A stretch of DNA of 64,000 bases from Streptosporangium sandarakinum (lineage in GTDB: Bacteria > Actinomycetota > Actinomycetes > Streptosporangiales > Streptosporangiaceae), in contig NZ_JACCCO010000002.1 in assembly GCF_013409935.1 (NCBI RefSeq), positions 992,001 to 1,056,000 on the forward strand, in the 5' to 3' direction. Below are positions 8,320 to 16,269 of this stretch, piece by piece. The translations under genes and the position numbers were made by a program. Numbering within the stretch: position 1 is the first letter of the stretch; every line of letters starts with the position of its first letter. The notes beneath the pieces are model-generated. The model made no database searches. It had not been told where the DNA came from and saw only the letters and a program-made list of their open reading frames with translations.

Positions 8320-8703
8320 ATGAGCGGGGTTGGATGGCAGGTGGTGTTGATCGCCGAGGTCGCCGACTGATACGACCGGTTGTGCCAGGACGACTGGTAT
8401 AGCGCCGGGCAGGTCGAAAACGCCATAGACATGCTGGTGCGGGTCGGGCCGACGCTGGGCCGGCCGCTGGTGGACCGCGTCAAGGGGGCTGATAACCATC
8501 ACTTGAAAGAGCTGCGGCCTGGTTCCATGGGTAGGAGCGAGATTCGCATTCTGTTCGCCTTTGATCCCACCCGCCGAGCGGTGCTGCTGGTCGCCGGCGA
8601 CAAGGCCGGAAACTGGGATCATTGGTATGAGGAAAATGTGCCGCTGGCGGAGAAACGGTACGCCGAGCACATAGCGGAATTGGCGACCAGGGAGCACGAA
8701 TGA
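8320..8703 (+). pseudogene. HigB/RelE-type toxin gene with in-frame TGA
   Basis: From the ATG at 8320 the frame reads like a RelE/HigB-family toxin of about 127 residues (GWQVVLIAEVAD, then GPTLGRPLVDR, KELRPGSMGRSEIRILFAFD, LLVAGDKAGNW). It is interrupted by TGA at 8368-8370, where relatives carry Trp in an E-V-x-x-W-Y motif. One base change (TGG to TGA) explains this and the frame is otherwise intact. A TTG at 8380 could start a toxin lacking about 20 N-terminal residues. Full toxins of this family cleave mRNA on the ribosome; this copy is probably inactive or reduced. The stop overlaps the antitoxin start (ATGA). Confidence 0.75.
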
Positions 8704-9038
8704 GCACGGTCGACTGGGATGAGGTGAAGCGGCGGGCACGGGAGCGGCGTCAGGCCGCCGGGCTACCCGTGCAGTCGGAGGCCGAGAAATCCGCCGCGAT
8801 GGACCGGCTTGCCGCGGAGGTCAGGGCGTACAAGCTCGCGGAGATCAGACGTGAGCAGGATCTGACCCAGCGCGATGTGGCGGACACGATGGGGGTCTCC
8901 GGCCCACGAGTCTCAGCCATCGAGCATGGCGAGGTGGACCGCGTGGAAGTCGCGACCCTGCGATCATACGTCGAGGCCCTCGGCGGGCGGCTCCGCGTGG
9001 TGGCGGACTTCGGCGACGCCGAGTACATCGTCGCGTAG
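8700..9038 (+). CDS. HigA-type XRE antitoxin
   Basis: A 112-residue protein whose ATG overlaps the toxin stop by 4 nt, implying translational coupling. An acidic and charged N-terminal half is followed by an HTH_XRE domain (LTQRDVADTMGVSGPRVSAIE, about residues 58-78) and a short C-terminal strand region (RLRVVADFGD). The order toxin-then-antitoxin is the HigBA arrangement. It would neutralise HigB and repress the operon. If the toxin is dead, the antitoxin may persist as a regulator or anti-addiction copy. Confidence 0.85.
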   Translation: MSTVDWDEVKRRARERRQAAGLPVQSEAEKSAAMDRLAAEVRAYKLAEIRREQDLTQRDVADTMGVSGPRVSAIEHGEVDRVEVATLRSYVEALGGRLRVVADFGDAEYIVA

Positions 9039-9175
9039 CCGGAACGGGAGGTTCCCAGCCCCGAACGCCGGGACGCGGCCGGAAGGAACGCTCGATCAGC
9101 GAGGGAGTCTCCTCTGAATGTGGCCGGCGCGTATCTCGGTGGATATCCCGGCGTCGGCGCGGCAGGATCCTCATT

Positions 9176-9201
9176 GTCCCCGGGAAACGAGCCTCGGGGA
9201 C
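9176..9201 (+). terminator. Weak hairpin downstream of the HigA gene
   Basis: 7-bp arms GTCCCCG (9176-9182) and CGGGGAC (9195-9201) with a 12-nt loop, 137 nt after the antitoxin stop. It is a possible terminator only. Confidence 0.3.
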
Positions 9202-9276
9202 GGCCGGCCGGCCACCGCACGGCACGACCCCGGCGAGGACGGCGGAGCCTCACCCGGGACCCCCGAGGAGACCCCC

Positions 9277-10404
9277 ATGGAAGCGATCCTGCGCGCCGCG
9301 AGCCAGGCTGCGGGCGTCGAGCTGTCCGAGCCCGTCGATCTGGGCGGCAACCCCCGCAGCACCGTGCTGCGCTGCCGTACCGCCGAGGGAGACAGCGTGG
9401 TCGTCAAGGCGTACGCCGCCGAGCCCGACGCGCTGCGCGGCTTCACCGCGGAGGCCGCCGCGCTCTCGCTGGGCCTGGCCGGCCCCGGGCTGCTGGGTGT
9501 GGACCCCGCCGTCCCGCTGCTGGTGATGGCCGACCTCGGGACCGCGCCGACCCTGGCCGACGTGCTCCTCGGGGACGACCCGGAAGCCGCCGTGGACGGG
9601 CTGCTGGCCTGGGCGGGCGGGCTCGGCCGGCTGGCCGCCGCATCGATGCCCCGGCGGGCCGACTTCGCCGAGCTGCGGGCCCGGTACGGCGGGCACCCGG
9701 CGGACCCGAACCGGGATGGCGAGCTCCCGGCGGGCCAGGTCCGGCACGGCACGCTCCCGGCGGAGGACGAGTCGTGGATCGCGGGACTCGCCCCCGGGCT
9801 GTCCGGGCTGCTCGACGAGGTCGGCGTCGCCGCGCCGCCGGGGCTGGCGGAGGACATGGCGCTGGTCGGGACGGTGGACCACGACGAGTACCCGGCCTTC
9901 ACCCCGGGCGACACCTGCCCCGACAACAACCTGCTCACCCCGGACGGCCTGCGGCTGATCGACTTCGAGTCGGCGGCCTACGAGTCGGTCTTCCTGACCG
10001 CCGCGTACTGCCGGATGCCCTTCTCCTCCTGCTGGTGCGTCTTCACCCTGCCGGACGGCATGGCCGAGAAGATCGAGGAGGTGTACCGGGCGGAGGTCGT
10101 CACGATCTACCCGGCGCTGGCCGACGACGCGGTGTGGCACGCCGGGGTCCGCCGGGCCGTCGCCGTCTGGACGACGCACATGACGGTGTTCCTGCTGCCC
10201 CGGGTGGTGGAGGAGGACAGGTTCATGCACCGGACGCGGCGGCCGGTGTCGACGATGCGGCAGGTGCTCCGGCACCGCTGGGAGATGGCGAGCGCGCTGA
10301 CGGAGTTCCCGGCGTTCGCCGAGACGATGCGCCTGCTGCTGCGCGAGGTGGCCGGCCCGTGGAAGGTGACCCCGCTGCCGGGCTACCCGGCGTTCGGCGG
10401 CTGA
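9277..10404 (+). CDS. APH-fold (aminoglycoside phosphotransferase-like) kinase
   Basis: A 375-residue protein. The ATG at 9277 is chosen because GAGGAG precedes it by 6 nt; upstream in-frame sequence has no family similarity. Kinase features are VVVKAYA (ATP-binding Lys, about residue 47), LLVMADLG, FTPGDTCPDNNLL (catalytic-loop equivalent, with T-C where canonical APH has H-x-D) and LRLIDFESA (metal-binding Asp). The canonical HGDxxxxN is altered to P-G-D-T-C-P-D-N-N, so the Asp and Asn are kept. The substrate is unknown; many such actinomycete proteins act on metabolites rather than antibiotics. Confidence 0.75.
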   Translation: MEAILRAASQAAGVELSEPVDLGGNPRSTVLRCRTAEGDSVVVKAYAAEPDALRGFTAEAAALSLGLAGPGLLGVDPAVPLLVMADLGTAPTLADVLLGDDPEAAVDGLLAWAGGLGRLAAASMPRRADFAELRARYGGHPADPNRDGELPAGQVRHGTLPAEDESWIAGLAPGLSGLLDEVGVAAPPGLAEDMALVGTVDHDEYPAFTPGDTCPDNNLLTPDGLRLIDFESAAYESVFLTAAYCRMPFSSCWCVFTLPDGMAEKIEEVYRAEVVTIYPALADDAVWHAGVRRAVAVWTTHMTVFLLPRVVEEDRFMHRTRRPVSTMRQVLRHRWEMASALTEFPAFAETMRLLLREVAGPWKVTPLPGYPAFGG

Positions 10405-10536
10405 GCGAGCCCTCCGGGAGGCGGCGGCTTCCCGCCCTGACACGGCAGGACACGATCGCCGCGGCCGACGCCGTCCCGGTCGCACCGGCCGCGACCCGGC
10501 CGGTGCGGCCACACGGGGCGGGTCGCCGCCGTGGCG

Positions 10537-11673
10537 TCAGCGGGTCCTCGCCACCTCGGCGGCGACCGCGCGGAACGCCGTCAGGGTCTCACCCTGGTCC
10601 GCCGGGCCGGACAGCCCGCCGTCCCCGTCGCCCCGGGGGCCGGAGACGGACGACTTGACGATGACGACCCTCTTCCCGGGTGAGACGTAGATGTACTGCC
10701 CGCCGAAGCCCGCGGCCATGAAGTCGCCCTCGCCGCCCTCTCCGAGCCACCAGTGCAGGCCGTAGGCGGGGTTGAAGGGGGCGGAGGGCCTGGTCGACCC
10801 CCTGACCCAGGAGGCCGGCACCACCTGGCGTCCGTGCGCCCTGCCGTTGTTCAGGTAGAGCAGGCCGAACCGGGCGAAGTCGCGGTCGGTCGCGTGGTAG
10901 CAGCAGTAACCGAGGCTGTCCCCGTCGCCGTCATGGGTGATACGGGCCGTGGACGCCATGCCCGCGGGCTTCCAGATCATCTTCTCGACATAGCGGTGGT
11001 ACGGCACGCCCGTCGCCCGGCTCACCAGCCTGGCGAGCACGAAGGAGTTCATGCTGGTGTACTCGAACCTGGTGCCGGGTTTCCAGCCGTTCACCCGGCG
11101 CGCCGCCAGTTCCCCGACCGACCGGCCGCGCAGGGCCGCCAGGTGCGTCCTCAACACGTCGGTCCTCTCGTCCCACTCGATCCCCGACGACATCCGCAGG
11201 AGATCGCGGATGGACACGCCGTCGTAGCCCGAGCCCCTCAGCTCGGGCAGATACCTGGTCACCGGGTCGCCGATCGAGTGGATGCGTCCCTCCCCCAGTG
11301 CGATGCCGACCGCGGCCGAGGTGAAGGACTTCCCGACCGACCACGACTGGAAGCGCGTGTCGCGGCCGGCGCCGTCGTAACGCTCGTACACGATCTTCTG
11401 GTCGTCGAGCACGACGAAACCGTTGGTCCTCGTGCGGGCGAGGAAGTCGTCGAGGGTGTGCGTCTTCCCGCCGAAGGTGTAGCGCACGGGGAGCGGCCGG
11501 GGCGCGCTCCGCAGCGTGACCGGGTTCCCCGACGGCCGCACGAGGTCGGACGAGGCCGGCTCGGCGGGGGCGTACCGGACGGACGCCGGAGGAGGAGCCG
11601 CCGCGGTGGTCGCCGGGAGGGCGAACGTCACGGCGGTCGTGGTCACGCAGGCGGCGAGGAGTCCCTTGGGCAT
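10537..11673 (-). CDS. Secreted serine hydrolase, beta-lactamase/NylB-like
   Basis: A 378-residue exported penicillin-recognising hydrolase. The signal peptide is about 1-25 (cleavage near TTAAAPP). Active-site elements: S-x-x-K in SWSVGKSFTS (Ser about 118), the Tyr motif in FEYTSMNSF, and a C-terminal GFGGQYIYV strand where HxG/KTG normally lies. Order and spacing resemble 6-aminohexanoate-dimer hydrolases and esterases of family VIII rather than true beta-lactamases. GGAG lies 8 nt before the ATG. It probably cleaves an extracellular amide or ester; the substrate is unknown. Confidence 0.83.
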   Translation of the reverse strand: MPKGLLAACVTTTAVTFALPATTAAAPPPASVRYAPAEPASSDLVRPSGNPVTLRSAPRPLPVRYTFGGKTHTLDDFLARTRTNGFVVLDDQKIVYERYDGAGRDTRFQSWSVGKSFTSAAVGIALGEGRIHSIGDPVTRYLPELRGSGYDGVSIRDLLRMSSGIEWDERTDVLRTHLAALRGRSVGELAARRVNGWKPGTRFEYTSMNSFVLARLVSRATGVPYHRYVEKMIWKPAGMASTARITHDGDGDSLGYCCYHATDRDFARFGLLYLNNGRAHGRQVVPASWVRGSTRPSAPFNPAYGLHWWLGEGGEGDFMAAGFGGQYIYVSPGKRVVIVKSSVSGPRGDGDGGLSGPADQGETLTAFRAVAAEVARTR

Positions 11674-11847
11674 CGAACGGCTCCGCGGAAACGATCGAGT
11701 CGGGGTACGGGGACGGGCGGGATCGGGCTCGGGCTCGGAACACTCGGCTCCGGCAGAGATGACGGCCGGTTTCCATGGTAGATCTCCGGTAAGCCCCGCG
11801 GGCGGGGATTTACCCCGGATCCGGCGAGGTCCTCCCCGCGGACGGAA

Positions 11848-11877
11848 ACAGCCGCCGGTCGGTGGACCGGCGGCTGT
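11848..11877 (-). terminator. Strong terminator after the M14 remnant
   Basis: Perfect 13-bp stem (11848-11860 with 11865-11877), GGTG loop on the plus strand, followed on the minus strand by TTTCC. It lies 27 nt beyond the stop of the minus-strand carboxypeptidase remnant. Confidence 0.8.
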
Positions 11878-11903
11878 CCGAGGCTCTCGGAAACCGGCGG
11901 GGG

Positions 11904-13131
11904 TCAGCGGGTCCCGCGGACCTCCACCTTCTCCTTGCGGTAATTGTTGCCGTTGCCCTCCGGCTTGTAGTTTTTCTCGACGTTGCCGGCGATGTCCACG
12001 GCGAACCAGCGCACCTCGGTGGTCTTCTCGACCGTGATCCGCTGGGCTCCCTCACGCATCCCCGCGGCGGCGAGCTTGGGCGAGCTCAGGGTCGGCCGGC
12101 TGCCGTCCAGCGTGTAGTACACGTTGGCGGGCTCGTCGACCTCGAACGTGAACGTGGTCGAGGTGCCGGTCCGGCCGGTCACCTTGAGGTCCGACCCGGG
12201 ACGCTCCCTGTCGTCGGCGAAGGCCTTGGCGACCTCCAGGATGGCGATCTGGCCGCTGGCGAACTCCATCGCCTCCTGGTGCCCCTCGGCGAACTCCGGC
12301 TGGAAGCCGACCGCCTGGAACCGCTTGGTCGCCGGGTCGTAGACGTCCGCGCCGACCTCGAAGTCCCAGCCGATGATGCCCCGGTTGAACCAGTGCTCGT
12401 CGGCGCTGTTGCCGGCCGCGGAGTACAGCACGTCCGGCACCGGACCGGTACGGCCCGGCCAGATCCCCGTGCCGCGCCAGGACTGGACCGCGGAGAGGAT
12501 GTGGTCGGAGGCGCTCCGGAAGAAGTTCTCCGTACCGAAGCCGACCCGCGGCAGCAGTTCGCGTCCGGCGGTCTTGTACGCGCCCGGAGGCCACATGAAT
12601 TGACGTGCTCCCCGGCCTGAAGGCCGGGGATTCAGCCCGTGCCGCTCCGGCGAGCACACCATCGCCGAACGCAGGTGGGGCGGCCCTTCGCTGTCCTGGT
12701 GCCCCGCACCTGGTGGACCGAGCAGCACGAGCAAACCGGTCAGGGCATGCTCACGCCCTGGCGGGCACTCCCGCGCGGGCCTTCACCCCCGCATCTGAAG
12801 GCCGAAGCACCGGCCCGCACTTCGGTAGCTCCTCGGCCTCCTGCGGGCTCAGTACGGCGTGCACCTCGATGCCGTCGTCGAGGGGCTTCTCGTACTCCGC
12901 GAGGTCGACGCCCATGGAGTTGAGCCGGTCCACACCGGCCTGGTCCGGGACGATGACGCGCAGCAGCGCCACGCCGTTCTGCTCGGTGCCGGACCGCCGG
13001 TCGGGTGCGACCTCGCCGGCCGTGGGAGACGGGTCGGCGAGAACGGGGACCGCGGTGAAGCCGAGGACGAGGGGCAGGGCGAGTGCGACCGCGACACGAC
13101 CGGCTCTCCTGCCGCCGAGAGAGCTCCTCAT
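11904..13131 (-). pseudogene. M14 zinc carboxypeptidase, internally deleted
   Basis: Two pieces of one gene remain. The 5' piece (13131 to about 12828) has AGAGGA before the ATG, a signal peptide and the N-terminal propeptide-like region of secreted M14 peptidases (LLRVIVPDQAGVDRLNSMG, then HAVLSPQEAEEL). The 3' piece (about 12599-11904) encodes the end of the catalytic domain (FMWPPGAYK, DEHWFNRGIIGWDFEVG, QPEFAEGHQEAMEF) and a chitobiase/hexosaminidase-like C-terminal domain (YYTLDGSRPT). The zinc-ligand core is gone and the pieces are in different frames. The join contains an IS200/IS605-type right end. Intact relatives are usually about 1000 residues, so most of the catalytic domain has been lost. 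Confidence 0.85.
12601..12644 (-). mobile_element. IS200/IS605-type right end (solo copy 1)
   Basis: A hairpin CCCCGGCC-TGAA-GGCCGGGG (12610-12629) flanked by the terminal GTCAA-like end (TTGAC at 12600-12604 on the plus strand) and ATTCAGCCC. This is the form of the right end of IS200/IS605/IS1341-group elements in actinobacteria. The same 44-bp sequence recurs at 63089-63132 with 41/44 identity. No TnpA or TnpB gene is recognisable beside it. It marks the edge of the deletion in the M14 gene. Confidence 0.7.
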
Positions 13132-13266
13132 CAGAGCTTCCTCTAATTGGCACGCTTCCCCGGGTGGGGGGTCACCCCGGCATGAAGCGTGCAATTGGCA
13201 AGAATCTTCACCAGAAGGCGGATTTTCGTCAAGAACAAAAATCTGCCCACTCGGTGGCCGCGTCGC

Positions 13267-13358
13267 CGCGCGTGAACCTTCGCGGGAGAGCCCGGAGGTC
13301 ACCGCCCACGGCCGCGCGTGAACCTTGACGGGAGAGCGCGGAGGTCACCGTCCACGGC
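13267..13358. repeat. 46-bp tandem repeat, two copies
   Basis: Copies at 13267-13312 and 13313-13358 differ at about 4 of 46 positions, and the start of a third follows. They lie between the M14 remnant's 5' end and the secreted protein gene. Confidence 0.75.
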
Positions 13359-13396
13359 CGCGGGTGACGGTGCGGCGCCGTACGGGGCCGGTGAGG

Positions 13397-14275
13397 TCAG
13401 TCGCCGGTGGAGCCGTTGACCGCGTAGTTGAGAGCGACGTCGCCGGGCGTCGTCACCTTCTCCTCCGGAGGGGACACGATGCGGGCCTGGGTGCCCCAGT
13501 CGGTCAGGCGGGTGTCGCTGACGTGGACGACGTCACCGGTGACCCCCTTGTAGCGGGGCTCGGTCCAGGAGCTCCACGCGCGGCGCACGAGCTGGTCCTG
13601 CCCGAGCCAGAGCCGCCACGAGAGCTTGGCCTTCAGGCGCGCGGCGTCGAGGGGCGCGCCGGACGCGAGGCGCAGGCCGGGGAACGCCTTGCGCAGCCCG
13701 GCGAAGGTGATCTTCCCCTGGTAGAGGGTGGTGCGGATGCCGTCGTGGGTCCCGCCGGAGCGCTTGGACGCGGCGGTGGCGAGCAGGGCCTTGATCACGG
13801 CCGGGTCGTCGAGCGCGAGGCTGCCGGACGTGAGGTCGGGACGGGCCGCGTCCTCGGAGACGACCCAGTCCTTGCCCGCGGGCAGGGTCGGGAAGAGCGC
13901 CCCGGTGCCGTAGGCGCGGTCGGCGAAGGAGATCCACCGCGTGGTGCCGTCCGTCGAGTCGGTGGCGACGACCCTCCCGTCGCCGAACTGGGCGACGCCC
14001 TCGGTCCGCGAGACGGTCCTGCGGCCGCGCTGCGACCCGGAGACGACCGTGTCGGTGATGGTCTCGGCGAACTCCACGCCGCGGCTGCCGCCGAGCTGAC
14101 GCTTGAGCGCGTCGGCCGCACCGGAGGCGGTGGAAGCGGCGGAAACGGTGGGAGCGGTTGCGGCGGATCCGGTGGCGGCCTGGGCGTTCGCGACGCCACC
14201 GAGTCCGATGGCAACCGGGGCCGTCAGCGCGGCGGCCAGCACGGCGAGCCGCCGCCCCCTCGAAGTGGCCTTCAT
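13397..14275 (-). CDS. Secreted protein of unknown function (LppX/LolA-like guess)
   Basis: A 292-residue exported protein: signal peptide of about 34 residues (LAVLAAALTAPVAIGLGGVANAQA) with no lipobox Cys, then an Ala/Thr/Ser linker and a beta-rich domain. Features include DGRVVATDSTDGTTRWISFADRAYGTG and RLKAKLSWRLWLGQDQLVRRAW, reminiscent of LppX/LprG-type or LolA-like lipid carriers. That assignment is only an inference from the strand pattern. There are no Cys residues. It is monocistronic with a 7-6-7 dyad upstream. Confidence 0.7.
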   Translation of the reverse strand: MKATSRGRRLAVLAAALTAPVAIGLGGVANAQAATGSAATAPTVSAASTASGAADALKRQLGGSRGVEFAETITDTVVSGSQRGRRTVSRTEGVAQFGDGRVVATDSTDGTTRWISFADRAYGTGALFPTLPAGKDWVVSEDAARPDLTSGSLALDDPAVIKALLATAASKRSGGTHDGIRTTLYQGKITFAGLRKAFPGLRLASGAPLDAARLKAKLSWRLWLGQDQLVRRAWSSWTEPRYKGVTGDVVHVSDTRLTDWGTQARIVSPPEEKVTTPGDVALNYAVNGSTGD

Positions 14276-14329
14276 CGAAAGCGCCCTTTCCTGTCGTCAC
14301 ATGCCGCCGTCCGGCGGAAACCGGCGTTT

Positions 14330-14349
14330 GATCTTCGCAATTGAAGATC
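14330..14349. promoter_or_regulatory. Dyad upstream of the secreted-protein gene
   Basis: Perfect inverted repeat GATCTTC-N6-GAAGATC, 55 nt before the start at 14275 and in an AT-rich patch. It is a plausible repressor site; the regulator is not identified. Confidence 0.5.
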
Positions 14350-14494
14350 ACAATACGGTTACGACAGGTTTAACCTTTCCATCACGTGACATCCCGTCGA
14401 AGCCCCGCCACACCCCTCGGCTTCGGACGGGCCCGCGCCATCACTCCGGACGCCTGAGTCGCTCCCCGGCCGACCGCGTGACCGCGTGGCGGAT

Positions 14495-15256
14495 TCAGCC
14501 CCGGCGGGCGATGGTGACGATCACCTGGCTGGCGTCGGTGACGGGACCGCGGAACCAGTCGCCGTACTGCCCCTCGACGGCGAAGCCGGCCTCGGCCAGG
14601 AAGGCGTTCAGCGCGGGCACGTCCAGGAAGCGCAGGGTGGTCCGGTCGACGTACAGGACGGCGCCGTCCGGCTCGGCGGTCGTCTCGGTGAACGTCACGA
14701 CGTCGCCCACGACCGACTCGACCTCGTGCCACACGCGCAGGGCCCGGCCGGAGGCGTCCACGACATCGGCGGCGTTGCCGTCATCGGAGCCGTCGGGGGT
14801 CCAAGTCTCCCACGCCCGCGCCTGCGGGTGACGCGTCTCGAACGCGAACCGGCCGCCGTCGCGCAGCGCCGTACGGATCGCGACCAGTGACGCGCGCAGC
14901 TCGTCGTCGCCCACGAGGCACTGGAACGCGTTGCTCGCCATCGTCGCGAGGTCGAACTCCCGGTCCCAGGAGACGTCGGCGGCGGTGCCCTCGTACCACT
15001 CGATGTCGGTCCGGCGGCGGGCCCGCTCCAGCGCGGCCCGGTTCGGGTCGATCCCGGCGAGCCGCCCGGAGTGCCCGCACTCCCGGGCGTGATGCAGCAT
15101 CGAGCCCGTGCCGCAGCCGACGTCCAGTACGGCGTCGGCGGCCATCACGAGGTCGTGATGGAAGGCGTCGGAGGGAAATCGGGCGACGTCCCAGGGATAC
15201 ATCAGGTCGTACAGGGCGGCGGCGTCAGCGTCGGAGAACACCCGGGCAGTATTCAC
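14495..15256 (-). CDS. Class I SAM-dependent methyltransferase
   Basis: A 253-residue soluble enzyme with GTG start. The SAM-binding motif I VLDVGCGTGSML is at about residues 43-54, followed by acidic GIDPN (motif post-I), FDLATMASNAFQCL (motif II) and LRDGGRFAFETRHP (motif III). The C-terminal half has a beta-sheet insertion and a conserved FLDVPALNAFLAEAGF segment. The substrate is unknown. It is monocistronic and divergent from the secreted-protein gene at 15589. Confidence 0.85.
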   Translation of the reverse strand: MNTARVFSDADAAALYDLMYPWDVARFPSDAFHHDLVMAADAVLDVGCGTGSMLHHARECGHSGRLAGIDPNRAALERARRRTDIEWYEGTAADVSWDREFDLATMASNAFQCLVGDDELRASLVAIRTALRDGGRFAFETRHPQARAWETWTPDGSDDGNAADVVDASGRALRVWHEVESVVGDVVTFTETTAEPDGAVLYVDRTTLRFLDVPALNAFLAEAGFAVEGQYGDWFRGPVTDASQVIVTIARRG

Positions 15257-15588
15257 CGGCCATGGTCCGCCGCCAACCGGTTATCCGCCCACGGGGCCCG
15301 CCGCCGATCTATCGCGACCCGCTCCCCCGTGGCCCGTTCCTCCGGTGTCCGCCAGGGCGGGAGACGTAACGCGTCCGGTCATGGTCGCCGGGCGGGAAGC
15401 GGCGGACCATACGGAAGGGACCGGTGGGCGAAAGAGACCGGGGGCGAAAGAGCACCGAGGCAAAAGCCGCCAAACGCGCGAAACCAGCAATACCGATCAA
15501 CAGGACAATGCGCCGTCCGGCCCGACCGGAAGCGCCGAATCGGTTACCCTCCGCAGTTACAGGTCAACAATCTGCAAAGAAGGCACTC
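15257..15588. other. 332-nt divergent intergenic region
   Basis: Separates the methyltransferase gene from the 15589 operon. It contains a 12-bp perfect inverted repeat at long range, ATGGTCCGCCGC (15262-15273) and GCGGCGGACCAT (15399-15410), 125 nt apart, and a purine-rich AT-richer patch (about 15420-15500). No gene is supported. Confidence 0.45.
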
Positions 15589-16269
15589 ATGGGACGACGA
15601 CGGACCACCGTGGCGGTCGCCGCCGCGGGGGTGGTGTCCGCCGCGGTGGCGGCGGTGCTGTTCCTGCCCGGCGAGCAGGGGTCGCAGGCCGCGCGGACGG
15701 CGGTGCGGACACCCGCCCCCGGAGACCCACTGACCAGCCAGGAGGTCACGCTGGCGAGCGCGGTGGCGTCGGCCGGCTCGCGGGCGCACATGGCCGCCGG
15801 CCGGGTCGATCTGCTCTACGTCGAACGCGACGACGACAAGGACGCCGAGGAGCGACGCCAGGCCGACGCCTACCTGTACGACTACGGTTCCGACCGGCTC
15901 ATCGTGCGGAAGGTGGACCTCGGCCTGCGGAAGGTCGTGGAGGAGACGGTGAAGCAGGGCGTGCAGCCGCCTCCCTCCAAGGTCGAGGAGTCACGGGCCG
16001 TCGGCCTGCTGCTGGCCGACCCCCGGTACGGCCCGGCCGTACGGCAGTCCTTCACCCGGGCGGGCGGCCGTGAGCTGCGGTCGCCGTCCGACCTGGGGGT
16101 GCGGGGGCTGATCTTCACCCCGGCTCAGGAGGAGGCCGGCGGGGCCGCGCAGTGCGGGACGCATCGGTGCGTGCGGCTGTTCGTCCGGCTTCCCGACGGC
16201 ACCTGGCTGGACACCAGCCGGATCGTCGTCGACCTGTCCGCCAAGAAGATCTACACCCTGGAATGGTGA
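15589..16269 (+). CDS. Exported protein coupled to an amine-oxidase-like gene
   Basis: A 226-residue protein. The ATG at 15589 has AAGAAGG 6-7 nt upstream; the in-frame extension upstream is not protein-like. An N-terminal Arg-rich signal or anchor (MGRRRTTVAVAAAGVVSAAV) is followed by a domain rich in charged residues, LTSQEVTLASAVASAGSRAH, YDYGSDRLIVRKVDLGLRKV and a Cys pair (QCGTHRCVRLFVRLPDGTW). It is not recognisable as an enzyme. Its stop overlaps the start of the copper-amine-oxidase-like gene, and its first strand pattern resembles the N-terminal domain of amine oxidases. It may be a subunit or maturation partner. Confidence 0.72.
   Translation: MGRRRTTVAVAAAGVVSAAVAAVLFLPGEQGSQAARTAVRTPAPGDPLTSQEVTLASAVASAGSRAHMAAGRVDLLYVERDDDKDAEERRQADAYLYDYGSDRLIVRKVDLGLRKVVEETVKQGVQPPPSKVEESRAVGLLLADPRYGPAVRQSFTRAGGRELRSPSDLGVRGLIFTPAQEEAGGAAQCGTHRCVRLFVRLPDGTWLDTSRIVVDLSAKKIYTLEW

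Noticed and set aside
8368..8370. Selenocysteine or programmed readthrough at the toxin TGA
   Set aside because: Relatives have Trp, not Cys, at this position, and no selenocysteine-type stem-loop is apparent. A point mutation is simpler.
9277..10404. Aminoglycoside resistance gene
   Set aside because: The fold is APH-like, but the catalytic HxD is altered and there is no resistance or mobile context. A substrate cannot be claimed.
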